From Paulownia fortunei (Eukaryota; Streptophyta; Magnoliopsida; Lamiales; Paulowniaceae), in NCBI GenBank assembly GCA_019321725.1, contig CM033108.1, forward strand, positions 6,280,060 to 6,344,059: DNA of 64,000 bases, given 5' to 3'. Below are positions 1-12,419 of this stretch, piece after piece. Positions within the stretch are counted from its first letter, which is position 1. Each line of letters starts with the position of its first letter. A program made the translations under genes and the position numbers. Under the pieces are notes generated by a model. The model had not been told where the DNA came from. It searched no databases and saw only the letters and a program-made list of their open reading frames with translations.

Positions 1-2963
1 GTTTTCATAATATTTTGGCTGTACTGTCGAACAACGGATGGCTTTGGAAGGCTATTCCCCTTGTTGAGACTTCGATTTTTCATCTTTATTTCTTGATCAT
101 CTTCATTAAAATCTTGCATTTGAATCGCCCCTTTGAAGAGGTGTGCCGAGCCTTCGTCTTCCATTTTCTCTTCAAATCCTTCCGATGTCGACTTATTTTT
201 GTAGACCATATACAAAATCAACTGGGCTGAGCCCAACAAGAATCCAATCCCATTTGGTACCTGGTTATCGTCCACATACAAGAAAACAGATTTGTCAAAA
301 TTGAAATTCATATGGGCCATTGGTCCATGATATGTTTAAAGAAACAATTACTATACTTTATAAAAATCAGATATTTTACTACGCTCGTGAATTTTATTAT
401 CGGGCCAACGAATATATGATTTGAATCTTTTGGATGCTCCTTAGAGACATGTCTCGATATGCATTAGAGGTGACATCAAAAGTTCGATAAAATTCATTTC
501 ATAATATGAAAGAATTAAGTAAAGTTAAAAATATATATTTTTGAATTGAATTACAATATGACCTACTCGAGCACGAGACCCCCAAAAGGCACATTGATTT
601 GGATTATTGTGGGGCTTGTTTGAAGACTTAATCATTTAACTTGTAGAAGCATCAATTATAAACGTGCACATTACCAACCAACGAAGTGGAGCAAGGGCCT
701 AAAATTTAATTTAAAAGCAAACTTTGGTCAAACTTAAGTACTTGGTTTGAATATTGTGCCCTAGTTTTGATCATAATGTGAAGTTGGTAGTTGATGTTTG
801 TATACAACATAAATAGTTTTTACCAAATTGGCTTTTACCTTGTATTTTTTTCTCCATTTATTTGGAGCATTAATCCTATTCATTTTCTAAAATGGGTTTG
901 ATTTAGCGGTTTTTGAAATCTGAAAGTTACATGGCATAACAACCACTCATCATGTATACATTCGTCATGATTGAGATGTATTTGGACGAACGGATCGGGA
1001 TTGCAAGTGTCGTGCTATTATATTTTCAAAAAATGATAAAATAAAATGTAGTGAGATAAATATATTTACCCCAATGTAGTAATCTTTAATAAGCACAGCA
1101 TAGGCAGACCACACGCCCGCATTGAGAAATTGGAAAAATGAAAGGAAGAACGGCATGTACTTGACGCTTTTCATCTTGATCACCATTCTCTGCAATAAAA
1201 TAAAGTAAAAAGATTTTAAACATAGTTTTTCATTGGTATGCTAACGACAAGCTTGCACATAAAAAAAATTGAAATAACAGGTTTAATGACAAGAGATGGA
1301 CCAATTAGGGGGGGCTAGACAAAGAGAATCACCCTCCCTTGTTCAAATTACATGTATAACAACCCTAAAACTAAAGTTTCCCTCCGAATATTTTGTCCAT
1401 TAATTCTTGAATGTTTTATATAGAGTTTATTTGTTAAAATCAATATTTTTATAATCGGATCACTGACCAAATCGATTTTGCTACCGGTCAGTGGTTCAAC
1501 CGATCGGATCGATTCAACCATTGATCCAACCGATCTAATGAAAATTAATTATAATTTTTATTATATTATATAAAATAATAATACAATAAATTAATTAATT
1601 ATTATATAATACATTTTAAAAATAAAAAATAAATAACCAACTAAAAAACTATTTAATAAAGGTCAAAATTCAAATAATCACAATGTATATAGCAAAATGC
1701 CAAATTTAAAACTTTAAATTTTCTCAAAAAAAAAATAAAAAATAAAAAAATTAATTTTGACCGATTTTGACTGGTTAACTATAAAAACGATGATTTAAAG
1801 CTAATTAGATCGAATCAACCGTCGGTGTACAATCGAACCGGTCAGATCGGCCAATTCGATTTTCAAAATTAAAACTAGTTTCCTCAACCCTCCCCAAATG
1901 TGGATATTGGTTTAATCCCGACACAAAGTTAAAATTGTGAAAAACTAGGTAATATTTATTTCAAATTAATCTTATCAAGCATCCACAATATGATTAATCT
2001 ATAATCTCGACATTAAATTTTTATTATTTTAATAAAAAAGAAAAATAATTTAATACAAATCGATGACCAAATGCATTAGAGTCATCGTACCATGGCAGCG
2101 AGAGGTGCCGCATACATGCCAATAGTAAATCCAGCACATAGAAGTCCAACTAGTGTGAGCCGCATACCACCTCGTAAAGCCAGCAGAGTTACAATTATCA
2201 CAACCCCAAGAAACCCAACATTCAGTGCTGCTGCCAACTTCAGAGATTTAACCTACATTTACAAATGTTCCCCAACTTTAGTTAAATATTTATGGCAGGT
2301 TTTTCTAGAACTTTGAAAAAAAATCGATTCTAAAAGAATATATTTTAGTAAATTCAATTTTGAAAAAAAATTACACTAAGTCAAAAATTATATTGTCTTT
2401 TTCAAAATACTGATTATTGTGTTTACAAAATTCAAATATTATTTCCTGTTGGGCTGCCAATCCCTCAAAAAATCCAATGCAAGTTGGCACAAAAATTTGA
2501 GAGGCCCAATGCTACTTTATATTTAGTAGCACCCCATCTATCCTAAATTTGTTATTACTATTAATTTTTTTTTTTGACATTTTTATTTTCAAATTGAATT
2601 TTCACCTTCGAACCCATACTTTCACTTAGATTAATAATGTGATACAACTAACTCTCAAAATTTACTTTAAATGACATAACTGTAAAAATATTCAAAAAAA
2701 TTATTTTTTTTAACTTTCATCTAAAATTGTATGTTAAGTCAAATTAGAACAATAATTTTTGGACGGAGAGAGTATTGAACTTAAGGTATAAAATTGCAGT
2801 GTTGAGTAATTAATGATGGGTTTGAAAATGTTGGGAATTATTTGCCCTCATTTTTTTCTGACATTATAATAGATAATCTAGAGATTCTTAGGAAAAAGAT
2901 AGGAATTATATACATATATATATAGGGCCTAACCTTAATGTCTTTTGGGGCATAGATAAGAAA
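1..2963 (-). pseudogene. Partial near-identical copy of SWEET gene A (exons 3-6), cut by window start and assembly gap
   Basis: This block matches 13546-16507 almost base for base, introns included. Seen here are part of exon 6 (1-260, lacking its last 75 bases and stop), exon 5 (1070-1189), exon 4 (2091-2252) and the 3' end of exon 3 (from 2934 into the run of N). Splice sites and reading frames are intact, so it is not degenerate; it is incomplete because of the window edge and the gap. One exon 5 difference changes Glu to Lys in the conserved KSVEYMPFF stretch (KSVKYMPFF is also common in the family). It would encode the second MtN3/saliva repeat and the hydrophilic C-terminal tail of a sugar transporter. 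It could be a true recent tandem duplicate or a retained second haplotype; the sequence alone cannot decide. Confidence 0.8.
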
Positions 2964-3063
2964 NNNNNNNNNNNNNNNNNNNNNNNNNNNNNNNNNNNNN
3001 NNNNNNNNNNNNNNNNNNNNNNNNNNNNNNNNNNNNNNNNNNNNNNNNNNNNNNNNNNNNNNN
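2964..3063. other. Assembly gap (100 N)
   Basis: Exactly 100 N. A round 100 usually denotes a scaffold gap of unknown size. It cuts the SWEET copy in exon 3 on the left and a Copia reverse transcriptase on the right, so the two flanks need not be adjacent in the real chromosome. Confidence 0.99.
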
Positions 3064-6000
3064 TATAAGGGTAAAGGTTTCATCAAAATCGATTCCGTCA
3101 ATTTATGTATAACCTTGTGTAACCAACCTAGATTTGTGTGTAATATTCCCAAACTCATCAGTTTTGTTCTTAAATATCTATTTGGTACCTATTACATTAA
3201 CGTCTTTAGACCTAGGAACTAGAATCCATACAACATTCCAAAAATATTATCCTAAATCCTCTTGCATAGCCTTGACCCAAAATTTATCTTACAAAGTCTT
3301 TGAAAAAAATTTGGTTCAATAGAGGAAGTATAGCAAACGTACCTCAGCGTGTGTCTAATTGAGTTTAGGTTTCTGCCTTATTTCTTCTAAGTAAATATAG
3401 ATCATCAAAACTGTTTGTTTCACCTGATGTTAGAACATGAACTAGAACAATAGGTGGAATATCATAATGAACATTATGTTTTTTAGTTTTCTCAGTCTTT
3501 GCTGAATTCAGTAAAGTTGATAACCTTTTATTCCTTTGAGAATTCTGAAAAATTAGAAAAATCATTAATAACCACATTAGATGATTCCATAATAGTTTGA
3601 TTTCTCATGTTCAACACACGATAAGCTCTACTGTTACTGGAATATCCTAGAAAACTCCCTCATCACTCTTTGAATCAAACTTTACCAACTGATCACGATC
3701 ATTAAGTATACAACACTTAGCACTAAATACATGAAAATAGTTGAGATTTGGTTTCTTACCTTTAGAAAGTTCATAAAGGGTTTTACCAGTGCCATGTCCC
3801 AAGTGAAGTCTATTAGAAATGTAACACACAATACTAATGGCTTCAGCCCACAACCTTCGAACCAATTTCTTGGAATTGAGCATGACTCTGGTCATTTCTT
3901 GCAAAATCCTATTCTTCCTCTCAACCACACCATTATGTTAAGGAATCTTGGGGGCTAAAAACTCATGAGTAATTCTATACTTATCACAATAATTAGCAAA
4001 AATAGTGTTTTCATATTCTTTCCCGTGGTTACTTCTAATCCTAACAATATGACATATTTCACTATTTTTCTCATTTTTCAATCGAGCACAAAGTTCTTGA
4101 AGATAAGAAAAGTATTCTCATTTTTCAGTCTAACATAAAGTTTCTTGAAGACAAGAAAAGTATTGAATTTCTCTCTCAAAAAATCGACCCAAAGTGTATT
4201 CATACCTCTAAGGCTTTCAATTTGTATAGGACTCATTAGACCCATATGAAGAAGTTCTAGGTTCTGTGTTGTACCTACATGTTAGAACATGGGATAGGAT
4301 TCTCGTGTCTATTTTCCTAATTTGTAGGGGCCACAAAAACCATAATTTTTTACTCAATTTTGGCACTCCCAAAACTGCACATGCATTCATAAGTTTAGTC
4401 TAACTCTTAAAATTTAAGTGCCCAAGTTTCTAGTGCCAAATCTCAGTTTTATCACGTGTGATGTTCAAACCTAACATCTAATTTTTAATATGTAGGAATT
4501 ATCAGATGACCTTTTTACCTGTCAAAACATAGTTGTTAATATCATCCAAAACTTGACACAAATCTTTTATAAAATAAGAAAATAGATTTTGATTACATAA
4601 TTTACTAATACTAATCAAGTTAGCTTTCAGTCCTTTAATCAACAACACATTCTTTAGCATAGGTAAGCCTTTAACATCTAAAGTACCTTTACCACGAATC
4701 CGTCCATGCACACCATCCCCAAAAGTCACATAACCTTCTCCAATACTTTGAAAGTTTGATAAGTTATTTTTATTGTTAGTCATATGCCTAAAACAACCAC
4801 TATCAAAGTATCAAGAATCACTAGTAGATTCTTCCAAGGATATGTATGCAACATTACACCAAATATCAGATTTCCTAATCTAAATTCTACATGGAAAATC
4901 ATTTTCCAGATCAATCTTAATCTTTGGTGTAAGTTTAGGCAGAGATTTTTGGTTCATGTTCAAACTTTCCAAAAAATAATGTTCTAACATGCATTCCATT
5001 CCACATGTCCTTTTTCAATTTGAAACACCTAGGTCGTGTATGACCAGGAATATGGCAGTAATGGTAGATTGGTATGAACTTTTTTGGTCGAGATTTTTGA
5101 AATACCTTTTTTCTTATCAGAATCAAAGATGAAGAGTTTTGCTTTAGTTCCTTTCAGAAATTCAATCTTTAATTTGAGATCCTTCTTTGTGTTCAAACAC
5201 TCACCAGTATAACCTTGATAATTTCTTCCAACTTGTCTAGTAGAGAGGATTTCATCAAGTTTGGTTTTACCAGTGTTCATTCTAGACAAAGAAGTTTTGG
5301 TTCTTTTTATCTTAATAAGTGTGTCATTGAGCAACTTGTCTTTCTCAGCAAACTGGAGTTTGTAATGTTCCAACTCATGTTCTAACTCTGCCTTTGACAT
5401 GAAAGGTCAACAACCTATTCACCCAATGACTTGTTAGTCTCACAAACTTCAAGCCATTTTTGGTACATATGATTGTACACCTTCTTGATATCCTCAGTAC
5501 TTAGTTCATCATCACTATCACTGCTTTAGTTAGATCATCATCAGTTAAAATATTTAGAACATTTGTTTCTTACCTCTTGATGTAGTGTTAGTACTAGTAC
5601 TAGAAATACTCCATGTTTCAACTTGTGTTCCAACATGACTTGTAACATAGTTTTGCAAGATGGAACAATTACGTCCTGCGTTGTGGCAGAACATAGAGCC
5701 ATATGATAACTCACAACATTATCATCTTCTTCTTGATTGTCCTCTGATTTAGCATCACTCCATCTAATGTTAAGTGATCTTCTCTTTTTTTTAGAGTATT
5801 TGCACATTCGGATTACATATGTCCATACTCTTCACATTCTCTACATTGGATCCGTTTGTCTTTCCTATCATTAGAAAAAGAAGAGGAATTAGGAACACTT
5901 TTATTTTTAGGAACACTTTTATTTTTTGGAACATTAGAACTCTTACCTGCTTTGGATTTTTTATTTTTTAAATACGTCTTTTTTAAAGAATTTTCCAAAG

Positions 6001-6833
6001 TTTTTGGTAGGTAAAACCTATGGATCAGTCATGTTAGGAACATCATAGGAACATCATCATCTGATTGTTGGACTTTAGCTTGCAACACAATTTCCTTGTC
6101 TTTCTATCTCTTATTTTGTTTCAAATTCATCTCGAAAGTTTGCAATGAGCCCATCAATTCATCTAAATGCATTTGGATGACATTCTTGGCCTCTTCAACA
6201 GTTGTAACTTTGTGAGCAAACCTTTCAGGCAAGGAACTCAGTGTCTTTCTTAACAGTTTTGTGTTTGAATACTTTTCTCCCAAGGCATGAGCCTCATTCA
6301 CAATATCATAAAGTTTAGTGTTGAAATCAACTATGGTCTCATTGTCCTGCATTCTAAGATCCTCAAATCGTGAAGCCAACATTTATAGCTTTGAAAGTCT
6401 GACGGATGCAGTCCCTTCATAAGCTACTTCAAGTATATCCCATGCTTTCTTGGCAGTTTCACAAGTTGCAATCAAGTTGAATTGGTTGGAGTCAACACTA
6501 AAGATGGCGTTCAGTGGTTTGAAATTGCTACTTGCAAGTTCAATATCAGAAGAGGTCCATAGAGATTCTGGTTTAGGAACAACTTTTTTTTTCTCATTCT
6601 CCATGAGTAAGTGGTTCCAACCAGAAATAACAGACCGCTATGCCTTCTCATCAATTGATTTGATGAAGTTAGTTATCGCTTTAAGTGCAGATATCAATAT
6701 CCTATGTAAATAAGGCTCGATTATACGACCACCATTGTTGGAAGGCTCCAACTACTTGTATTGAAAGGCTAAGATAAGAGCCTTCATCAAATATTGATGA
6801 GAAGGCATAGCGGTCATTAGGTATGTCTAGCGA
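3064..6833 (-). mobile_element. Copia-1: degenerate Copia retrotransposon, internal region (gag to start of RT)
   Basis: Read on the minus strand this runs gag, protease linker, integrase, then the first residues of reverse transcriptase before the gap. Gag pieces lie at about 6604-6104 (including an ALGEKYSNTKLLRKTLSSLP stretch), with a half zinc knuckle (CRECEEYGHM) near 5813 and a Lys/Glu-rich gag tail at 5807-5029. The GAG-pre-integrase region with KGLKANLISISKLC is at 4783-4502. Integrase includes ERKNRILQEMTRVML near 3928-3880 and YELSKGKKPNLNYFHVF near 3770-3710. RT start residues GIDFDET are near 3064-3110. Many stops and frameshifts break the polyprotein, so it is dead. Gag resembles the SIRE type, an inference. 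RNase H and the 3' LTR are lost or beyond the gap. Confidence 0.85.
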
Positions 6834-6851
6834 CCTACTCTAGATTCCACT
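6834..6851 (-). other. Primer-binding site of Copia-1 (degenerate)
   Basis: On the minus strand the sequence just after the LTR reads AGTGGAATCTAGAG, a degraded form of the initiator-Met tRNA complement AGTGGTATCAGAG that follows Copia 5' LTRs. It fixes one LTR edge at 6852. Confidence 0.55.
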
Positions 6852-7960
6852 TGTTAAAATCTATTGACATTTTATTTAATTCAATTAATCAGTTTATCAT
6901 ATTCATGATGTTCCAATTAATGTTATAACATTAGTTAAAACATGAATATATATACACAACAAAAAATTAAAATTGACACCAGGAATTTTTAACGAGGTTC
7001 CGATATCAAATATCCTACTCCTCGAGGCCACGCACAAGAGAAAACAATCCACTATCAATAAAGAATTTATGCGATACAATAATTAGACTTATAATATAAA
7101 AACCAAAGACCCCTTCTTTGTTTTGATGTCGTTCTTGTATTGATCCATTAGTGTACTTATTTGCGAGAACCCTTTGACTTTGAATCTGTCTCGTTGAACT
7201 CCCTTCAATATTGATCATCGCCAAACAGCAGAGTGTTCGCTCCCGAGAACTCACCTCCTTCTCCCTAATGATGTTCAATGTGATATTTCAATACCGTTTG
7301 GACCATACATGCAAAACTCTAGAAAACTTGAAGCTCAAGTTCGTGATCAACGATCACTAATTTTCAGAGACAGAGTCTGGTGCACTTCGTCTGAATGTAT
7401 TCTATGAATTCCACAACAAGACTAATGAAAGATTGCGCTTAAAAGACACATTTTTCATTAGGTAGATTTTTAATCAATTACATAGAAAGTTACCTAGTCT
7501 AACTCAAAAATTTTCCTAACACAATTTTTATGTATTTAATACAAAATATAGAATCCAATTACAACTCAAATTCCTACTCTAAATCACAATAATCCGATGC
7601 TCCATCTTCGTAGGAAATCTGTTGGTTGTAATATGGGAAGTTCCTTAAAACAAGATTCATCCGGATAAGGCAAGTGCAAGATATCAAATCTTTTCTACAA
7701 TTGAACATAAATTTATTTAGAGATATCTTGAAAATTTATTTTCATAAATTTCTCAAGTTTATTTTTAATAAATTTATCCAATATGGTAAGTAAATTGAGT
7801 TTGATTCTTACAAGTAAACTAATATACAATAGTTAGTCTTGTATTATAAGTCACATTAAAATCATAAAAAAATCAACTTACCATATTTAAAGAAGTCAAT
7901 AAAATCAATTTGTATTTTACACAAATAATACCAATTAATAATTAAGTCATGTACTTAACA
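6852..7960 (-). repeat. Probable 5' LTR of Copia-1
   Basis: On the plus strand the stretch begins TGTTAA next to the degraded primer-binding site and ends TTAACA, a matching inverted pair that fits LTR ends. The right edge is inferred from that symmetry alone because no second LTR is in the window. Length would be 1.1 kb. Confidence 0.5.
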
Positions 7961-7979
7961 TATATTAATTTGTATTTAT

Positions 7980-8420
7980 GTTACATATAGTCATATGGTC
8001 ACCAGCACAAGTACACATATACATGTGTGTATAAATGTATGCATATATGTATATACACACAAATGTATGGCAAAACGTTCACTGCCATATAAACGTATAT
8101 GCTTACAAAGATATATATGTAAATGTATATAATGGTAATTACATATTTAATGTAACAACAATTTCTAACAAAAATACTTCTTTCCAATGAAATATTACAA
8201 TATATATAAAAGTATGTATAGTATTTGCATATATGTAGTCAATATTTACTAAATAATTACATATATAAGTACATAAAATTTTCAAATTACATAACATGTA
8301 TATATATCTTCCTTTTTTGTACACAGTATATAAGTCTATGATTTATATATATATATATATATATAATACACACACACACATATATATACATATGTACCTA
8401 TGCACACATATACAGTCCAA
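7980..8420. repeat. AT/TG-rich simple-sequence tract
   Basis: Alternating purine-pyrimidine DNA: many variants of tatatg, acatat and a clean TA run near 8346-8364, followed by CA repeats. No coding signal; short open frames here are low-complexity artefacts. Confidence 0.8.
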
Positions 8421-9437
8421 TGATGTAATACCATCTGGCCATATATATTCCCTCACAATTATTAACAAAACTTGTTTCTCGAGTTTTTTATTTCCTAAAA
8501 CAAACACCCACGCAAACCCCTTCTCACAACAATAAAAAAAAATATCACATCAATTATCCTCTTTACACTCTCTTAAATAAAATCCAAATACATATTTAAT
8601 TAATATCATTTCTCATTTCTCTCAAATTATTTTTTCATATTTTTTCTCATGAAATCAATTCCCAATAGGGACATCCCATTCACCGGAGCCTATAATTTTG
8701 AGTATTTTTTCAGTTTTATTGTAAAAGGATGGTCATGTCATTTCTTAAAGGAAAGGGTATTCTAGAAAAAAAAATTATAATTTTAAAAGCTGATATATTA
8801 GATTGTAAACGATTCAAGTTTAAGTTCAATATAAAACTTGATTTCAATCCCCTATGAGTTTTTATAGTCAACCTCCAGTCCAATTTTGAGTAGCCTGTTC
8901 TCTTTTCAGCTCTATGGTTAGGGGTGTTCGGTTGAGTCAATTTTTTGATTGTAAACTATAAATTTGATCCAATATGAGAGTTGACAGAATATTAAAGTGC
9001 AACTACTTAATTGAGATTAAATGAAAAAAAAAAACTAAGTATTGGTTTTTATTTGTTAAAAGACATAAAAGTATTTATATTGTAATTTTTGAAGTTTTCT
9101 CATAAACAAAAATCTAGTAATCAGTTATAATTGCTAGAATTATCACTTAGAACGCATTAACTATTTATTGTTGCAGCTCAAATAAATAGCAATAAGAGAA
9201 AAAATAACAGAAGGGATGGAAAGAGGGTGCAAAGGCATTTTAAATAAAGAATATAATAGTACTACACACCCCTTACTACATAGAGTGGATAGATTGCGAG
9301 TGAGGCGATTTCTAAATATTAAAACTGCCACCCGACCTAAAAATGGCTTGTTTTAACTTTAAGACATTATCACTGATTCTTTAAAATTTAAAATCCACAA
9401 AATTTATTCTCAACGAGAAAATTTTAAAAATCTAAGG
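8421..9437. other. Non-coding; right part duplicated from SWEET-A downstream flank
   Basis: No gene seen. From about 8770 the sequence aligns, with many substitutions, to about 12440-13400, the 3' flank of SWEET gene A. It is therefore the flank of the exon-6 relic that follows it. Short poly(A) runs only otherwise. Confidence 0.6.
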
Positions 9438-9594
9438 TAAATTTAGCATATAATATATTTACCTAAGACAACTTACAAAACTATTGGGCCTACAAGTGAG
9501 CATATGGAAGCCCAAAACCTTATTGGCTTTCTTTAAAACCTTTTTCAATGTCTTTTTAGCTGAAAGAAAGTGTTTTCATAATATTTTGGCTATA

Positions 9595-9831
9595 CTATCG
9601 AACAACGGATGGCTTCAGAAGGCTTTTCCCTTTGTTGAGACTTTGATTTTTCATGTTCGTTTCTTGATCATCTTCATTGAAATCTTGCATTTGAATCGCC
9701 CCTCTGTAGAGTTGGGCCGAGCCTTCATCTTCCATTTTCTCCTCAGATCCTTGGAACGTTGACTTACTTTTGTAGATGACATACAAGATCAATTGGGCTG
9801 AGCTCAACAAAAATCCAATCCCATTTGGTAC
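9595..9831 (-). pseudogene. SWEET exon-6 relic (third A-type copy)
   Basis: A lone last exon of a SWEET gene. It opens at an AG acceptor with VPNGIGFLLSSAQLILYVIY, closely matching exon 6 of gene A, and continues through the same acidic tail (MEDEGSAQL, FNEDDQE). A C-to-T change turns the Gln after PSVVR into a stop at 9595-9597, about 33 codons before the gene A stop. Homology to gene A continues on both sides (about 9438-10070), but no exons 1-5 follow upstream, where the DNA is instead LTR fragments. It is far more diverged than the copy at 1-2963, so it records an older tandem duplication. Non-functional. Confidence 0.85.
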
Positions 9832-10329
9832 CTAGAGATTGTCCACACTTAAGAAAATAGATTTGTCAAAGTTGGTGTTCGTCTCGGCCCTGGTCCATGG
9901 TATGTTATAAGAAACAATTACTACCATTATAACAAAAGGATATGTTATTATGCTTCTAAGTTCTATACCCAGGCCAATGTTACACTGATTTGAATCTTTT
10001 GAGTGCTCCCTAGAGAATTTCTCGATACACGTATAGATGTGACATCAAAATTTCAATGAATTTTGTTTTAGACTTCATGTAAATCACCATGAAGAAATAA
10101 TTTGTTGAATGCAGAAAAAAAAATTGTTGGAGTGTTCAACTTAAATAGTGGAAATTGCAGCATTGACAGTTGCCCTCCTTCATGTGGAAGCAGAAAATGA
10201 AATCATTATGATAGACGATTTTGTGAAACTTGATCCATGTTGAAGTTCAGAAAGTTATAGTTGTTGCATTGAATGAGGATTGTGCAATTTAAACAATACA
10301 ACATAGACTTCAATTAAATTAATTTGCAG

Positions 10330-11100
10330 TAATGAAGTTTGCAATCAAATTAACTTGTAGCAATAAAGGCTACACAAATATAGAAACCCAGAAAAGAGCC
10401 TCAGATGCCATTTGTCGCGATCGGGCCTATGGGGTGGGAGCCCACAAACAAGACTCCGGCATAATAGGCTCCTCTTGCAACTACTTCATACTGTTCTCAC
10501 TTTGCGAAAATGGTTAACCCAAGTTGCTAAAAAAGTTCATTGTATTTATTTATAAATCATTCCAAATTTCCTCCCACAACTAACATGGGATATCATAATA
10601 ACCCCCTGTTGGATACGGGACATCCTTGTCGCATTTCTTCCATACTCAAAAACCCCCTAGTACACATCTAGTCGAACCTCCCGCGCCCAAAGTGCCATCG
10701 AGGTCGTCTTTGATACCATATTATAGCTAGCAATGAAAGAATGCATAGAATAATACATCGTGCATTACAATATAAAATGGTCCATGACACCACGATGAAT
10801 GCACAACCAAGGAATAAAATGCACAGAATGAATATTGTGCATGACAAAAGTGGAAGCAAAATGAGGCAAGCTTAAGACCTGCTTTGACACCATAATATAT
10901 GGGATTGAGTAGAACTTCTTCCTAAAAGCTAGTTCAAGAAGAAAGTGTGTCCAATCCATATATATACACTGTAACAGTCCAACAATTTGGTGATGCGGGA
11001 CATATTCAACTTCTAACATCCACCATCACACCTAGCATGTCATGCAAATAAGTCGGTGCTCAAACCCACCATCTCCCGCAAACTTGGTACTTTGATACCA
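10330..11100 (-). mobile_element. Cluster of small LTR/TRIM-like fragments with repeated primer-binding motifs
   Basis: On the minus strand TGGTATCAAAG or TGGTGTCAAAG (initiator-Met primer-site-like) occurs at about 11090-11100, 10885-10894 and 10704-10714. Each follows a short LTR-like stretch; one (about 10902-11021) begins TGTTAGAAG on the minus strand and ends next to TGGTGTCAAAG. No retroviral protein is readable. This fits nested terminal-repeat retrotransposons in miniature or deleted Copia ends. Edges are approximate and the family is not identified. Confidence 0.4.
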
Positions 11101-11477
11101 TGTTGAATTTTAAATATACAGAGAAAAGTAAAGAGATAAAGAAGTGATACCATATTGATTTTTAAATCTGTAGAGAAAAGTGAAGAGAGAAAGAAGAACA
11201 CAAAGAGATAATGTGGTTCATCCAATGGCCTACATCCACAAATAAATCCATGGACAAAATGCCCAAAGGGCTATAAGAATTTTATTTCTCTCTTATCTTC
11301 ACAATCACAGTATCATATATATAGGTGTAATAGATACGTGAGAAGTATATAAATGGAAGAAATCACCCCTATTGATTTATATAGAATGAAATATTATGCT
11401 ATCCCAAAAATGGTACATTTTGATTTGATTTTGATTCTCAAATCCATTTTGATTTGATTTGATTTTGGTTCTCAACA
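11101..11477 (-). repeat. Short LTR, TGTTGA...TCAACA
   Basis: It starts TGTTGA immediately beside a minus-strand TGGTATCAAAG primer-binding motif and ends TCAACA, an inverted match. A 52-base tandem duplication (11093-11144 and 11145-11196) repeats both the primer site and the LTR start, so an internal edge at 11153 is an alternative. About 377 bp. Confidence 0.5.
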
Positions 11478-11529
11478 CGTTAGGCAATAGGGACATCATG
11501 AGAATATAAGTACGAACAATATTGAAAGT

Positions 11530-12197
11530 GTCGTTCAAACTCATGAGTAATTACATCAACCAATCTTCTTCTCTTTGATCATTATATGCTTTGCTTTCAT
11601 CTAGTTGCAGTTGGGAAGAGTTCTATATGTTTCTAACTCATCCCAAAGGCCTTTGATTTTTATGAAATAAGTTGACAATGGCATACTATCTTGTGAGATA
11701 GAGGCTAAGGATTTCTGCATTTGGTAGATTGCTGGTGCATTTTTTATTTCTTTTGTGAAAAATGATCTTTGAAATCTTCCCATACTTGTGGGGCAGTCTT
11801 TGCATGGATTATCCCTTTAGCTAGATTGGGTTCTACAGAGTAAGTTAGCCATGATAAAATCATACTGTTACATTGATTCCATAGAGCATATTCTGTCGGT
11901 TGTTCAACTTCCGAAGGTAGCTGAATTGATCTATTATGAAGCCAATTTTATTCTTGGCTGTGAGAGCATGAATCATGGATTTAGTCTATGATGAGTAATT
12001 AGACCCATTCTATTTTGCTGGAACGAGCATATGTCCAAGTTGATCAGACTGATGGGCAAAGTATGAATTTGATGAATCCATACCAAGATTCATGTTACTG
12101 ATGTTCAAATGGTTGAAGTGGAAAATTTCTAATGGTGTTTGATCATTGTTTGCCATATGCGCATGTGTGCTGTAAAAGAAAAGTCCGGCACCAGAAT
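11530..12197 (-). mobile_element. Copia gag fragment
   Basis: Minus-strand translation in several frames gives a Copia gag (UBN2 type): an N-terminal SYFAHQSDQLGHMLVP segment near 12060-12010, then a middle part with WNQCNSMILSWL and a segment NAPAIYQMQKSLASISQDS with KIKGLWDELETY near 11735-11601. Stops and frame changes interrupt it, and protease, integrase and RT are absent. It begins just inside the primer-binding site at 12198, so it is the 5' end of a truncated element. Confidence 0.8.
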
Positions 12198-12212
12198 GGT
12201 GCTCTGATACCA
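12198..12212 (-). other. Perfect Copia primer-binding site
   Basis: Minus strand reads TGGTATCAGAGCACC, the standard complement of the initiator-Met tRNA 3' end used by Copia elements. Confidence 0.85.
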
Positions 12213-12419
12213 TGTCAAAAATGATGTTCTTTAAAAGGTATTTTGTTATTATGAAGAAAAAAAATGGAGAGTTGAATAGGGCCCTAACCAATATATACTA
12301 ATTTGACCATATTTGTAGTATAACTTAAGTATCAGTTAGTATTTGTAAAAACTCATACATCAATTTGGTCTGAATGACAAAACTTGAAAATCAATTAAAG
12401 CTCGTCTATTAATTTGACA
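12213..12419 (-). repeat. Short 5' LTR of the gag-fragment element
   Basis: Begins TGTCAAA beside the primer-binding site and ends TTTGACA, a perfect 7-base inverted pair. About 207 bp. The other LTR is not found. Confidence 0.6.

Noticed and set aside
2092..2316. Plus-strand frame MAARGAAYMPIV..., repeated at 15637-15861
   Set aside because: Antisense shadow of SWEET exon 4, present twice because of the segmental duplication.
8139..8535. Open frames rich in Ile, Tyr and His
   Set aside because: Translations of TA/CA simple repeats.
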